A stretch of 27,047 bases of DNA, from assembly GCA_002364975.1 (NCBI GenBank), contig DEYT01000020.1, positions 1 through 27,047 of the forward strand. The letters run 5' to 3'. The notes below the pieces were generated by a model that saw nothing but the letters and a program-made list of their open reading frames with translations, was not told where the DNA came from and ran no database searches. Below, in pieces: positions 7,513 through 17,392 of this stretch. The DNA comes from Opitutia bacterium UBA3151 (lineage in GTDB: Bacteria > Verrucomicrobiota > Verrucomicrobiia > Opitutales > Seribacteraceae). The position numbers and the translations under genes were made by a program. Positions within the stretch are counted from its first letter, which is position 1. Each line of letters begins with the position of its first letter.

Positions 7513-9510
7513 ATGATTGAATTTGCACAACCTGCTGCCCTTTGGACTGGCTTGGCAATTGGTTTGCCTATTTTGGCACATATGGCATATCAGACGGTAA
7601 CTCAAAAACATGCCTTTTCTTCCCTGCGTTTTATTCGACCCTCAAGCATACCAAGAACCGGTCGCAAGTCTCCATCGGATTGGCTCCTGTTGCTACTAAG
7701 AATTTTACTTTTCTCCCTGCTAACCCTGTTGTTGGCAGATCCTTACTGGAAGGATGATGGGATCGCTTCGGAAGGTGGAAAGGGTCGGCATGCGATGATT
7801 GCGATCGATTTAAGTCCCAGTATGGAAGGTTGGAATGGTTTGAATGAAGCGAAAGAAAAAGCCAAAAAGTTGTTGGAAGTGGATGATTATGAATACGGCT
7901 TAATTGGTTTTGGAGGCAAGGATCTGGAATTATATCCTGTGGGAACCAAAAAGGAGGAATTGGAAGATGCAATCGGAAACCTTCAGCATGCATGGTTGAG
8001 AGGAAATGCCCAGGTTTTGATCGATGGAGTTGCCAAATCATTTGCCGAAGGTGTGGACGAAAAGCGATTGGTTATTATAAGTGACTTTCAAAGCGGAGAT
8101 TGGCAATCAGTTTACCGGGACCTTGCACGAGACGGTATTGATTTTGAATTAATTAAGGTGGGGGCGAATGAGTCCAATGGAGGGAGAAGTAAGAATCAAG
8201 GGATTGTAGAGGCAAGAGCGGTTCCAATTGGCTCAGATAAAATTCGTATCTGGGTGGTTGTTCGCAACTGGGCGGATGAAAAAGTTACCACCGAACTGAG
8301 TATGATCGCAGGTGGATTGGAGAAAGAAAAACAAGCATTGGAGCTGAACCCACTGGGGTCGAGCCAAGCACAGTTTATCTTGCCGGCCGGAGATTTCTCA
8401 AAGGCTACGATTCGTCTGCAAGCCGGAGATCGATACCCGTTGGATGATGAAAGAAGCCTCTGGCTAAAATCTCCCCCTCCCCGAAGATTTGGATTTTGGG
8501 TCGGGAATGATAATCAAAAGGATACCTCTGAAGAGAAGGATTATCTAAGAACTGCGGTCCTCAGCTCTGGAGATAGTGGATGGAATCGTTGGGAATTGAA
8601 TCAAAACTTTGCAGATGCATTAAGAATAGGAGACGAGAGCGTGAATTTGGAGTTACTATTCGGACTTGGGTTGGGTGGTTGGTTTGAGGCACAGGGACTA
8701 CCCGCTTTTATGCAATCTTTTCTTGATCGTGGAGGAGTTGCCCTGGTCACTCCGAGCGAGCCTTTTTCTGCTTCTATTTCAATGATCAAGCAATCTGGTC
8801 TGTTGGATTTTAGCTTTTCTAAAGTAGTGGGTGGAGCCAGTCGGTCGGGAGAAGTTTTCAGAATCGCCGCGTTGGCAGAGGAGAGTCCTTTGAGCAAAAT
8901 ATTTTCCGGTAAAGCCTCCCGTGATTTATACCTAACTTCCTTTTTTCGCTTTGGTGTATTAAAGGGTGTCGAAGACCCATTGAAGATCCCAATTAAGGAT
9001 CGAAATGGACGCCCTCTCGCTGTTGTCCGGGATTATGAAAGTGGAGGGAAATTGGTTTTTCTTCCTTTCCGGGTGAATCCCAGATGGACTGACCTTCCTT
9101 TGAGGAACTCTTTTCTTCCCATGCTTATGGAGCTGGTACAAAAAGGGGTAAGTTCTGGAAATTCCAAGACCTGGCCACTTTTAGAGCCTGGGGATACTTG
9201 GTCTGGGAACGAAGTTTTTATGGCTGAAAGGCCTGGGACTTATCGATTCGAGGATCAATGGATTGAGGTCGTGCCCTCGATTGCAGAATCTTCTCCTCAA
9301 ACTTATGGTCTCCAAGAACTTGTGGATGCTCTCGGAGGAAGGCCCAAACTTTCTAAAAATGTGAATTCAACCGATAACCTCAAAGATAAGACTGATCGGT
9401 CGCTATGGTTGTGGTTTGCCATCGGAGTATCAATCCTCTTGATTATAGAAGTGATCTGGTCAAAACCTAGAGTAATGAAAACGAAAACGGGAGGTATGCA
9501 GGATGCCTGA
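7513..9510 (+). CDS. BatA-like membrane protein with VWA domain
   Basis: This 665-residue membrane protein begins at ATG 7513; a TTG three bases earlier gives the same frame. The N-terminus is the BatA-type double-transmembrane module: FAQPAALWTGLAIGLPILAH (4-23) and a second helix at about 57-76 (WLLLLLRILLFSLLTLLLA). A VWA domain follows with MIDAS motif DLSPSM (Asp99, Ser101, Ser103). The long middle region (about 200-630) is predicted extracytoplasmic and includes a GATase-like segment around 390-450. A C-terminal helix (WLWFAIGVSILLIIEVIW) re-anchors it. GAGAAG just upstream may be its ribosome-binding site. Its end overlaps the next gene by 8 bases. Confidence 0.9.
   Translation: MIEFAQPAALWTGLAIGLPILAHMAYQTVTQKHAFSSLRFIRPSSIPRTGRKSPSDWLLLLLRILLFSLLTLLLADPYWKDDGIASEGGKGRHAMIAIDLSPSMEGWNGLNEAKEKAKKLLEVDDYEYGLIGFGGKDLELYPVGTKKEELEDAIGNLQHAWLRGNAQVLIDGVAKSFAEGVDEKRLVIISDFQSGDWQSVYRDLARDGIDFELIKVGANESNGGRSKNQGIVEARAVPIGSDKIRIWVVVRNWADEKVTTELSMIAGGLEKEKQALELNPLGSSQAQFILPAGDFSKATIRLQAGDRYPLDDERSLWLKSPPPRRFGFWVGNDNQKDTSEEKDYLRTAVLSSGDSGWNRWELNQNFADALRIGDESVNLELLFGLGLGGWFEAQGLPAFMQSFLDRGGVALVTPSEPFSASISMIKQSGLLDFSFSKVVGGASRSGEVFRIAALAEESPLSKIFSGKASRDLYLTSFFRFGVLKGVEDPLKIPIKDRNGRPLAVVRDYESGGKLVFLPFRVNPRWTDLPLRNSFLPMLMELVQKGVSSGNSKTWPLLEPGDTWSGNEVFMAERPGTYRFEDQWIEVVPSIAESSPQTYGLQELVDALGGRPKLSKNVNSTDNLKDKTDRSLWLWFAIGVSILLIIEVIWSKPRVMKTKTGGMQDA
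9489..9494 (+). promoter_or_regulatory. Ribosome-binding site for the 1044-residue protein gene
   Basis: GGGAGG lies 8 bases before ATG 9503, inside the end of the BatA-like gene. It supports that start and the 8-base gene overlap. Confidence 0.65.
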
Positions 9511-12500
9511 ATTCCTTCGTAAACTTCGTCAAGAGGTTCGTTTTTTTATCTTTTCCCGTTACCTTCTGGCCTTAGTTTGTGGGCTCTTGGCTTGGCCGGT
9601 GTTGATTTATCTGGTTGATCTATATGATCTTTTCTTTCCGATTATGGAAGAGAATGCAGGTAACTGGGTTCAGGGACTTCTTTCTATGGTTGGACTGCTA
9701 GTACTTGGTGCCCTGATCTATTTCTGGATCAGGAAGCCGAAATTGAACCGGCTGGCAAAAGATGTTGAATTTGCCAATCCCGAATTAAAGGACTCGTTAA
9801 ATTGTGCGGTCGAGTTGCAAGAAAAAGCGAAGGACCAAGAGTTATCCTTCATGGAGAGAAGAGTTTTACAGGTTACCAATCATAAAATTTCCGAGATTGC
9901 ATGGGGTAAAGGTACTCGACCCACTGGCAAGTTTTGGTCTTCCCTAGCTTTTGGTTTGATATGCGGTGGGATTTTTACGGTCTGGAGTTTTGAGTCCAGT
10001 CCGATTCGTAAAGCCATCGATGCGGTTTCTGAAGAACCTGGTTTGTCTGTTTTTACATCCAAGTCTGGAGACACCATGAAGGAAATATTTCAAGCCACGG
10101 ATGAATTCAGTAGGGGATCGGATATTTCTATTTTTGCAGATGTCACCCGCGGTCACCGTGGCGAGAAAAAAGCATCCATCGAATTCCTTGAAAAGGAAAA
10201 AGAGATTACCAGGCTTGACATGCTTTCCACTCCCACCTTAGGTCGTTTTGAATTTGTGGTTCCCTCCCTGGTCAAGCCCTTCCAGTATCGAGTTTTTACC
10301 CCCAGTATTGTCAGTGATTGGTACACCCTTAAACCATATGACCCTCCAGCGGTTAAAAAGATTGAATGGAGTATTTTTCCCCCTGCTTACATCAAGCAGG
10401 AAAATTTCATTCATTCTGACTTTGGGTATGTCCGAGCACCTGAGGGTAGCCGGATTGAGCTCAGTTTGGAGGTATTGGATTTGCCCCAAAGAGTCGGGGC
10501 AACCTTGGCCGCTAGTGATGGGAATCATAGTTTGGAAATGGGCAAAGACGGAAAATTCCAATTTGTTTTTACTTTAGGTGAAGACTGGAAGGGACGGTTG
10601 CGATTGGAAGACTTGGACGAACCCGGAAGGGCACCGACCGTATATGATGCGATTTCTTTTTCTCCCATCCCTGACGAACCTCCAGTTGTTGAAATTACCG
10701 AGCCTGCGGAAGATTTACAACTGCCAGCAGACGCTCAATTTTTGGTCGAAGTTTATGCTTCCGATGATCATGGAATCGCGGATGTTCGAATCAATATTTC
10801 TCATGCAGGTGAGAAGACTGAAAAGACAATCTTTATTAACCCGGTAGAGCAAGAAAAGACTCTATCTTATATTTTTGACTTAAATGACCATGCCTTGGCC
10901 GTGGGAGATGTTCTTACATACATGGCATTAGCATTGGATAACAAGGAACCCGAAGGGCAACTAGCTCGTTCCGAGATTTACTTTATCGAAGTCTTGCCTC
11001 CCGAGGGGAATGCAACCGAGGAGATGGATGGGGAAGGGGAAACTGCGGAAACCAAAGAGATTCCTATTCGGGATTTCATTAACAAATCCAAAAAGATTAT
11101 TCGGTCCACCTATGATGCCATGCTTGAAGATGATGAAGTCCAGTTTGAGAAACTAAGCTTATCCATTGCCACGCATGCTTTAAGTTTAAAGCACGAGATG
11201 ACTAAAGTTTTTGACGAGAATGAAGGTATGTTTCCCGTCGTCGATGGTATTGATTTGGGTGAACTCCTAAACGAAGCCACTTACCATATCGAACAATCCG
11301 AGATTTATGCCGGAGATTTACTTTTAGAGGAATCCCTGGAACCTTCGGAGAAAACACTCCGTAAATTAGTTCAGCTTTATGCATTGCTCCAAAAGATGAA
11401 TAAGAAAAAGATGAAGGGAAAAGGAAAAAAACCATCTGAGTCCGACGGAGAAAGTGAAAAGCCAAGCGAAGAAAAATCAGAGGAGCCTGAGGACTTAGCT
11501 GAGCAACTCAACCGTATGGCCGAAGACTTGAAGAAATTGGAAGACTTGGAGGCCCGTCAGCAAGAATTGAATAAAGATATTGGGAGAGCAGCAGCGCAAG
11601 GAACCAAGGGGAAACCGAATCAAAACTCTGCCCAAGAGCAGGAAGATATCAGGCGAGATCTAAACAGTTTAGAAGATGATTGGTATAAAAAGTCCGGAAA
11701 ACTTGGGGAGGTTGCAAAACTCAAGCAAGCAGGAGATGAAATGAAAGAAGCAGCTGGTGATCTACGTCGGGATGAGCCTAGGGAAGCACAGCCTCATGGT
11801 GAAATTGCCGAGGAGGTTCTGGGTAGTGCGATTTCGGAATTGGAGTCTAAAATGGCCGCACTTGCTGGAAAAATGGTTGATCAATTAAGTGAGGGGGCTT
11901 CGGGATTATCGGAAAATCAAAGAGAGCTGCAAGGGGAAACCCAAGGTGCAAGTCCGGGTAAAGGAGGTGCTCTAAAAGAAGAACAAGATGAGCTAAATTC
12001 TGCGGCCCAAGATCTTCTTGAAGAAATCGACGAAATGGCTCGTTCCCTTGGCAAGTTTAATGAAAATGCGATGGAAGACCTGCTTAAAAGTACCCGCGAA
12101 TCTAGGAGCGAAGGGTTAGAGCGTGCGGGCAAGCGTGCCTCCAATTCTTTACTCTATGAGAATTTTCCTTCCGCAGAAAAAGAAGAGGGCAAAGTTGCAG
12201 AAAATTTGGAAAAGCTTCAGGATGATTTGGAAGGCGTGGCTAATAAACTCCGAAATTTGGGTAATGATGCCCTCCGTGAGTTAGTAGAGAAATTGATGAA
12301 AACTCAGGACGAGTTGCCCGGTATGGGTGCCGAAGAAATGAAGGATTCGGCCGAAGAAATTGCAAATGCCTTGGGTTCCTTATCCCACTCCAAAAAAGAT
12401 GAAAGGCTACAAAATATAACTCAGTTCTTCGAACAGGTTGCGATCAGTGAGGACCCGACCTCTTCCAAATCAATGGCATCGGCTGCGATCGCGGAAGCAC

Positions 12501-12637
12501 TTCAGTTGGCTGAACAATTCTTCTGGAAAGAAGCCAAGGATAATTTACTTCGTCGCAATCAAGCGACTTCTTCTGCTCCTAGTCGCTATAAAAAACAAGT
12601 GGAGGAATACTTTCGTCGTATTGCCGAAGGAGAATAA
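9503..12637 (+). CDS. Large membrane protein with coiled-coil C-terminal half (DUF4175-like)
   Basis: This 1044-residue protein is the largest gene here. Three hydrophobic segments occur near the N-terminus: about 17-42 (YLLALVCGLLAWPVLIYLVD), 52-74 (QGLLSMVGLLVLGALIYFWI) and 148-168 (FWSSLAFGLICGGIFTVWS). Residues about 170-510 look beta-rich and extracytoplasmic. A charged linker (about 630-660, Lys/Glu/Ser-rich) leads into long amphipathic helices with Leu/Glu/Lys heptads and several Gln-Glu-Leu repeats, continuing to the end. The layout recalls DUF4175-type proteins found beside VWA genes, but I cannot confirm that family without a profile search. Its position between two VWA membrane proteins suggests a scaffold or partner. 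The function is unknown. Confidence 0.85.
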   Translation: MPEFLRKLRQEVRFFIFSRYLLALVCGLLAWPVLIYLVDLYDLFFPIMEENAGNWVQGLLSMVGLLVLGALIYFWIRKPKLNRLAKDVEFANPELKDSLNCAVELQEKAKDQELSFMERRVLQVTNHKISEIAWGKGTRPTGKFWSSLAFGLICGGIFTVWSFESSPIRKAIDAVSEEPGLSVFTSKSGDTMKEIFQATDEFSRGSDISIFADVTRGHRGEKKASIEFLEKEKEITRLDMLSTPTLGRFEFVVPSLVKPFQYRVFTPSIVSDWYTLKPYDPPAVKKIEWSIFPPAYIKQENFIHSDFGYVRAPEGSRIELSLEVLDLPQRVGATLAASDGNHSLEMGKDGKFQFVFTLGEDWKGRLRLEDLDEPGRAPTVYDAISFSPIPDEPPVVEITEPAEDLQLPADAQFLVEVYASDDHGIADVRINISHAGEKTEKTIFINPVEQEKTLSYIFDLNDHALAVGDVLTYMALALDNKEPEGQLARSEIYFIEVLPPEGNATEEMDGEGETAETKEIPIRDFINKSKKIIRSTYDAMLEDDEVQFEKLSLSIATHALSLKHEMTKVFDENEGMFPVVDGIDLGELLNEATYHIEQSEIYAGDLLLEESLEPSEKTLRKLVQLYALLQKMNKKKMKGKGKKPSESDGESEKPSEEKSEEPEDLAEQLNRMAEDLKKLEDLEARQQELNKDIGRAAAQGTKGKPNQNSAQEQEDIRRDLNSLEDDWYKKSGKLGEVAKLKQAGDEMKEAAGDLRRDEPREAQPHGEIAEEVLGSAISELESKMAALAGKMVDQLSEGASGLSENQRELQGETQGASPGKGGALKEEQDELNSAAQDLLEEIDEMARSLGKFNENAMEDLLKSTRESRSEGLERAGKRASNSLLYENFPSAEKEEGKVAENLEKLQDDLEGVANKLRNLGNDALRELVEKLMKTQDELPGMGAEEMKDSAEEIANALGSLSHSKKDERLQNITQFFEQVAISEDPTSSKSMASAAIAEALQLAEQFFWKEAKDNLLRRNQATSSAPSRYKKQVEEYFRRIAEGE
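12627..12632 (+). promoter_or_regulatory. Ribosome-binding site for the second VWA gene
   Basis: AAGGAG lies 7 bases before ATG 12640 and within the end of the preceding gene. It is one of the clearest Shine-Dalgarno sequences in the window and fixes this start. Confidence 0.7.
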
Positions 12638-12639
12638 GC

Positions 12640-14799
12640 ATGGGTTTCGATTGGCCTCTTTCACCTATATGGTTGGTTTCATTATTTGTTTTACTCACCA
12701 TTGCCTTATGGATTCATAGCAGGGCGCTCTTAAAATCTACTCTTTCTGGATTGGCTTGGAAGTTGATTGTGCTTCGATCCCTAGCGGCCATTTTATTTCT
12801 TATTTTAATATCCCGTCCCTTCATCACCACTGAGGAGCCGGATCCTTCCAGGATGAAACTTCTTATCTTATCTGATCTCTCAGGAAGTATGGATGCAAGA
12901 GATGATCGGAATAGTCCCCGGAGGATTTCCAAGATTCAGCCTTTTTTAAGTGTTCAGAAGCAAGAAAGCTGGATTAATAAAATGCGAGAGAAATACGGTA
13001 AAGTGGATAGCATGGGTTTTTCTGATGATTTGAAGCGTTTAAATTCCAATTCATGGAGCGAAACAAAGCTTGGCAAAAAGACTGCCTTAGGAGATGCCCT
13101 GCATGCCAGTTTGTCTCTGGGACAGGAAGAAAGAAAAACCGGAGCAGCGGTAGTATTTTCAGATGGTTTAAACAATCAGGGTCGTTCCGTACTCGAGGTT
13201 GCAAAAGAATATCGAGCTAAAGCTGTCCCGATTAATGTGGTTGGAGTAGGGAAAGAAATGCTTCGTGGAGATTTGCGGGTTTCATTCACTGACCGGAAGC
13301 CAGTTGCGGTTGCGAAGGAAGAACTTTTGATGAGTGCAGAAGTCGAAAATTTATTCGATCGCAGCTTATCAACCGAGTTGATTTTTTTTATGGGTGATCA
13401 AATTTTAGAGACCCTTCCACTCGACTTGAAAAAAGGGGAAAAAAGAAAAATTATGCTTTCCCCGCAAATACCAAAATTTGCAGGTCCTAAGCGGTATCGT
13501 CTTTCGCTAGAAACTCCTGAAGGGGATTCTGACCCTTCCAACGATTCAGATTCCTTGTTGGTCTTGGTTAAGCCACCGGAACAATTTACTGTGCTGTATT
13601 TATCAAACCAAGTCAGACCATTATATTCCTTCATCAAGAGAATTCTTGGAAATGAGGAGAGGTTTGATCTGAATTCACTTATTCGTTTGGGAGAGAATGT
13701 TTTTCATGCCTTTGGTGAAAAAGTGAGGCCAAATTATCCAACGGATCCAAATTTTTGGATGGATTTTGATGCTATCCTTTTAGATCTCGATGCATTATCC
13801 GAGATGAATGCTACCGTGGTCAGCTCCTTGAAGGATTTCGTGCAGAAACGTGGAGGCGGTCTTTTAACCTTTGGTCCTTTGGGCGATGGGCGCGAAAAGT
13901 TGGGGGGGTTATTACCTGCCAAGGAAGTAGAACGGATTTTGGCAAAGGATAATCTTTCTTTGAAAGTGTATGAGGAACCTTTGTTTACCCCCAAGGATAA
14001 GGTGCAGGAAATGAGGCCATTTATACCGGACCGTTTACCGGGATATTTTGTAAGTGAACAAAACAAAGGAGCTCGAGGAGTTGTGGTATCCAGAGCCAAT
14101 GGAAAACCTGTTTTAACAGTCCAAGCTTATGGTGCTGGAAAAGTGGCTTACTGGGGAGTTCCTGACGATTGGCGTCGTGCCATTTCGGATGAGAAAGGAG
14201 CCGAGGACTTTAGGAAGTTTTGGCAATCGTTAACCCAGTGGTTGGGGGAGGGGGGCGAAGAACGTTTGAAGATCGATGAAAGCGAGGATGTTCTTCCCCG
14301 TGGAATGGATGCAGTCTTAAAAGTGGAGGCATTAAGTGCGGACTTCGAACCCGCTATGGACGCAATGGTTCGTGCTGATATAGAGGGGCCTGAAGGGTTT
14401 GCAAAAACCATACAATTATATCCACAAGGAGCCGTAGCTGGTCAGTATAGCGGTTCGTTTCGGCCCAATTTACCCGGGGCTTACGAAGTTAAATACAGCT
14501 TGGATTTCCCGGATGGAGAAGAATTGAAAACGGAAACCTATGTCCGGGTGTCCGAGACAGGAGAAGAATCAAAAGATTTATCCTACGCGGAACGCGAACT
14601 TAAGATGCTTGCTAAGTTGACTGGAGGGCAATTTATTCCAATCGCTGAAATGAATGAAGCATGGGAGCCTACTTTTGCTAAATCCGTACCAACCCTTCAG
14701 CAGAGAGCAAGCTTGGCAGAGGTTTGGCCAATTTTTATTTTGATTTTTTTGGCAGCGGGTTTTGAATGGGTTATCAGGAGGCAGGCTGGACTAAAGTGA
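12640..14799 (+). CDS. Membrane VWA protein with GATase-like domain
   Basis: This 719-residue membrane protein starts 2 bases after the preceding stop. N-terminal helices at about 8-26 and 41-61 are followed by a VWA-type domain with DLSGSMD (Asp79, Ser81, Ser83 of a MIDAS) and VVFSDGLNNQG. Residues about 305-510 resemble the class I GATase-like fold found in such membrane proteins: VLYLSNQVRPLYSFIKRIL, FDAILLDLDAL, FVQKRGGGLLTFGP, GKVAYWGVPDDWR. The catalytic cysteine loop is absent, so it is probably non-enzymatic. A beta-rich region and a C-terminal helix (VWPIFILIFLAAGFEWVI) follow. It resembles the BatA-like protein in layout, but the order of domains is better preserved here. Confidence 0.88.
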   Translation: MGFDWPLSPIWLVSLFVLLTIALWIHSRALLKSTLSGLAWKLIVLRSLAAILFLILISRPFITTEEPDPSRMKLLILSDLSGSMDARDDRNSPRRISKIQPFLSVQKQESWINKMREKYGKVDSMGFSDDLKRLNSNSWSETKLGKKTALGDALHASLSLGQEERKTGAAVVFSDGLNNQGRSVLEVAKEYRAKAVPINVVGVGKEMLRGDLRVSFTDRKPVAVAKEELLMSAEVENLFDRSLSTELIFFMGDQILETLPLDLKKGEKRKIMLSPQIPKFAGPKRYRLSLETPEGDSDPSNDSDSLLVLVKPPEQFTVLYLSNQVRPLYSFIKRILGNEERFDLNSLIRLGENVFHAFGEKVRPNYPTDPNFWMDFDAILLDLDALSEMNATVVSSLKDFVQKRGGGLLTFGPLGDGREKLGGLLPAKEVERILAKDNLSLKVYEEPLFTPKDKVQEMRPFIPDRLPGYFVSEQNKGARGVVVSRANGKPVLTVQAYGAGKVAYWGVPDDWRRAISDEKGAEDFRKFWQSLTQWLGEGGEERLKIDESEDVLPRGMDAVLKVEALSADFEPAMDAMVRADIEGPEGFAKTIQLYPQGAVAGQYSGSFRPNLPGAYEVKYSLDFPDGEELKTETYVRVSETGEESKDLSYAERELKMLAKLTGGQFIPIAEMNEAWEPTFAKSVPTLQQRASLAEVWPIFILIFLAAGFEWVIRRQAGLK

Positions 14800-16397
14800 G
14801 TTACAAAGTTAATATTTTTACTTTCTTTCTCTTGACCTGTTTGCTTGGGATTTTTGGCAAAGCTTTAGGGAATCAGCCACCAAACGGAATTCCCTTGGCA
14901 GTGGAAGCTGGTCTCAAAGACCAGAACGATAGTGGTCCCCTCCCTCCCGTTCGAACTTCACAATCTCAAACCATCCAAAAAGCCGGAGAAGATTTGAGGC
15001 AGGGGGAGGAGGGTGTCCGAATTGGTGCGGCAAAATTGCTGGGTAAATATCCCGGGACGACCTCATCCATCTTGCTTGTTGGTGCCTTGGATGATTCAAG
15101 TGCTTTGGTTCGAAGAGCATCTATTGTATCTCTCGCGGAACATTCAAGTGATGGGTATCCATTGTTCGACCGATCTTTACTAGAAAAAGTTTTTTCTAAG
15201 ATTGCGGATAAAGATGTTGAAGTACGGCGCGAAGTTTCGGCAATGATTCCTCGCCTCGTAGGTGGATTGATGCGGGCGAAGATGGAAATGATTGAAATCA
15301 ATGGTCGCAAGGTCTATCAGAGCTTGCCCGCCAGTTTGAGACCGGACCTTTATACTATAGCCCTTGAGGCGTTGCTGGATGAAGACGCGATCGTCCGACA
15401 GAATCTCCTTAAATACTACCAGTATCTAAGAATTTCAATGCCAGTTTCAACCTTTGAGAAATTACTTAACGATTCAGATCAAGGCGTGCTATTAACAGCC
15501 TTAAGCAGGGTTTCTAGTAACGCCAGAGATTCACGAATTATAGGACGGATTGAAGAGCTTGCCCTTCATCCCAGTCGTGGAATTCGGTTGAAAGTCGTGG
15601 ATGTTGCCAGAGATTGTAATCGTTATGATTCTAGATACCGAGGCGTTTTGAGAACTATGACTGGAGATTCTGATTTGGAAGTGTCTTCCATGGCTGCAGT
15701 TGAATTAGCCCGTTTAGGAGAGCGCTTACCCTCTCCCGTCTTGGAAAAAATTAAATCTTACTTGCTCAATGCAAGAGGAATGACTGCCCAAGTAACTACC
15801 ATCCTTTATGCCATATCTGCGATGGGTCAGGACGGGGTTGATATTTACCGGGTTTTAACCGATCATAGTAGTTCGAGAATGAGAACCGTTGCATGGCAGC
15901 GTTTGATGGGCTTGACCTCCGGTTGGAAGGACCCAAGCCTTTGGCTTGCTGCGATGAAAGATAAAGATAAGGGTGTGCGAGAGGCGGTATTAAATAATCT
16001 TCGTGGTCGAGTCGGGGTTTTAAGCTTGGAGCAAATGAGGGCTTTGGTTACCAGTTCTTATTCGAATGTGCGAATTTTTGCTGGCCAGTGCTTGATGACC
16101 GCATCTGCTGAATCTGTTCATGAATTTGGCTTTGAATTATTAATTGATGAGAACGAGGTCGTTCGTTCCACCACCATTCGAGCAATGGGTGTTCGCAAAT
16201 CACCTGGTTGGTTGAAAGTGATGGCTCAGTCTCTACTGGATGACAACTATGCGGTGCAAAGAGCGGCTATGGAATCGCTCATCACTGACCGAAAGGATGG
16301 AATTCCAGTCTTACGCGAACATGTCGCCAAGTATCCGGCCAACCAAATTAATTCTTTGGTAAGGGCAGAACTACAAAAAATGGGATTTCAACCATGA
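14796..16397 (+). CDS. Exported HEAT-repeat protein
   Basis: This 533-residue protein starts at GTG 14796, which forms a GTGA with the preceding stop. An in-frame ATG at 14766 would add ten residues and lie 34 bases inside the previous gene. From the GTG the sequence opens with a signal peptide: a short basic start, then VNIFTFFLLTCLLGIFGKALG. The rest is a run of HEAT-type helical pairs, such as DDSSALVRRASIVSLAEHS, DKDVEVRREVSAMIPRLV, DSDLEVSSMAAVELARLG, DKDKGVREAVLNNL, DENEVVRSTTIRAM and DDNYAVQRAAMESL. The D--xVRxxA pattern is the basis of the call. It is probably a periplasmic protein-binding scaffold. No catalytic motif is seen. Confidence 0.86.
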   Translation: MSYKVNIFTFFLLTCLLGIFGKALGNQPPNGIPLAVEAGLKDQNDSGPLPPVRTSQSQTIQKAGEDLRQGEEGVRIGAAKLLGKYPGTTSSILLVGALDDSSALVRRASIVSLAEHSSDGYPLFDRSLLEKVFSKIADKDVEVRREVSAMIPRLVGGLMRAKMEMIEINGRKVYQSLPASLRPDLYTIALEALLDEDAIVRQNLLKYYQYLRISMPVSTFEKLLNDSDQGVLLTALSRVSSNARDSRIIGRIEELALHPSRGIRLKVVDVARDCNRYDSRYRGVLRTMTGDSDLEVSSMAAVELARLGERLPSPVLEKIKSYLLNARGMTAQVTTILYAISAMGQDGVDIYRVLTDHSSSRMRTVAWQRLMGLTSGWKDPSLWLAAMKDKDKGVREAVLNNLRGRVGVLSLEQMRALVTSSYSNVRIFAGQCLMTASAESVHEFGFELLIDENEVVRSTTIRAMGVRKSPGWLKVMAQSLLDDNYAVQRAAMESLITDRKDGIPVLREHVAKYPANQINSLVRAELQKMGFQP

Positions 16398-17392
16398 ATA
16401 CAGTGAGAACTTTTATTTTATTTCTGTTTACGATTTCGTGCTTTGGTAACCTCTCTGCTCAAGAGGCACGGGAGCTTGAGGGTGGTGGGGTTAGGGTTCT
16501 ACAACTCATGAGGGTTGAGAACGGAACCAGAAGGTACGCGGATGCACTGCCTAGTTTGTTGAAAATGTTAAACGAGCAAACCTCGGGTCGCTTTGATGTT
16601 GATCCACTTTACATCTCAGAGCTTACAGATGAACGACTTTTTGAGAATCCGATTCTCTACATTAATTGTGATGATCAACCGAACCTGGAATTTCCACAGG
16701 AGGAGAAAGACGCTTTGAGGCGCTACATGGAACAGGGCGGGTTTGTGTACTTGGATGCCGGAATCAAGGCTTCTTTTCTGGGAAGAGATTTGGGGCACAG
16801 TTATGCCGCATGGGAAGAAAGGCCCGAGGTTCGGGAATTATTTTCTCAGGTTTATCCAGAAAAATCTTTTTTACCACTACCCCGAAACCATGAAATTTTT
16901 CGGACTTTTTTCAAAGGTTTACCCAAGAATGAAGATTTGAAAATCAAGCAAGACCAGAAGAGGCTTCCTGAGACTGTCTTAACCTTTGTCGAGCAAGAGA
17001 AATGGCCCCAAGGAACTTATTCTTTTGTTGGACTTAAGGTAAAAGGACGATTGGCCTGTGTGGCCTCTCCTATTTGTGCAATGGGTTGGGGGAAGGATGA
17101 ATTCGGGGCTTGGATTCCTCCCATTTCTTTCCGGATTCGTGAGTCCGCTGAAAATTTTGACCAGGAGCTCAAACTCGCCTCCTTTGTGGGGAATACTTAC
17201 GAGGTAACTCGAGAGGATGGTTTAAAAGATGTTATTTATTCGGTGGAGGGGCAGAGGCCTCTTTGGGTCCAAGAGCCCAATGGAAGGTGGAGGATTTTTA
17301 AGTATTATACGGGTGAAGAAATAAGTAATTATGCCCATGCTTTTTATGCCCGCTTGGGCATGAATGTTTTTCTTTATGCTTTCCTCAATTGA
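16394..17392 (+). CDS. Exported DUF4159 domain protein
   Basis: This 332-residue protein has a signal peptide (FILFLFTISCFGNLSA, likely cut near residue 22). The DUF4159 pattern follows: RVENGTRRYADALPSLLKML, NPILYINCDDQPNLEFPQEE, LRRYMEQGGFVYLDAG (109-122), and a late LPLPRNHEIFRTFF. This GATase-like fold has no known enzymatic activity and often occurs with MoxR/VWA clusters in Planctomycetes and Verrucomicrobia. The HEAT gene stop and this ATG overlap as ATGA. The C-terminal third (YEVTREDGLKDVIYS to the end) is not assigned. A periplasmic location next to the VWA extracytoplasmic parts is inferred. Confidence 0.9.
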   Translation: MNTVRTFILFLFTISCFGNLSAQEARELEGGGVRVLQLMRVENGTRRYADALPSLLKMLNEQTSGRFDVDPLYISELTDERLFENPILYINCDDQPNLEFPQEEKDALRRYMEQGGFVYLDAGIKASFLGRDLGHSYAAWEERPEVRELFSQVYPEKSFLPLPRNHEIFRTFFKGLPKNEDLKIKQDQKRLPETVLTFVEQEKWPQGTYSFVGLKVKGRLACVASPICAMGWGKDEFGAWIPPISFRIRESAENFDQELKLASFVGNTYEVTREDGLKDVIYSVEGQRPLWVQEPNGRWRIFKYYTGEEISNYAHAFYARLGMNVFLYAFLN

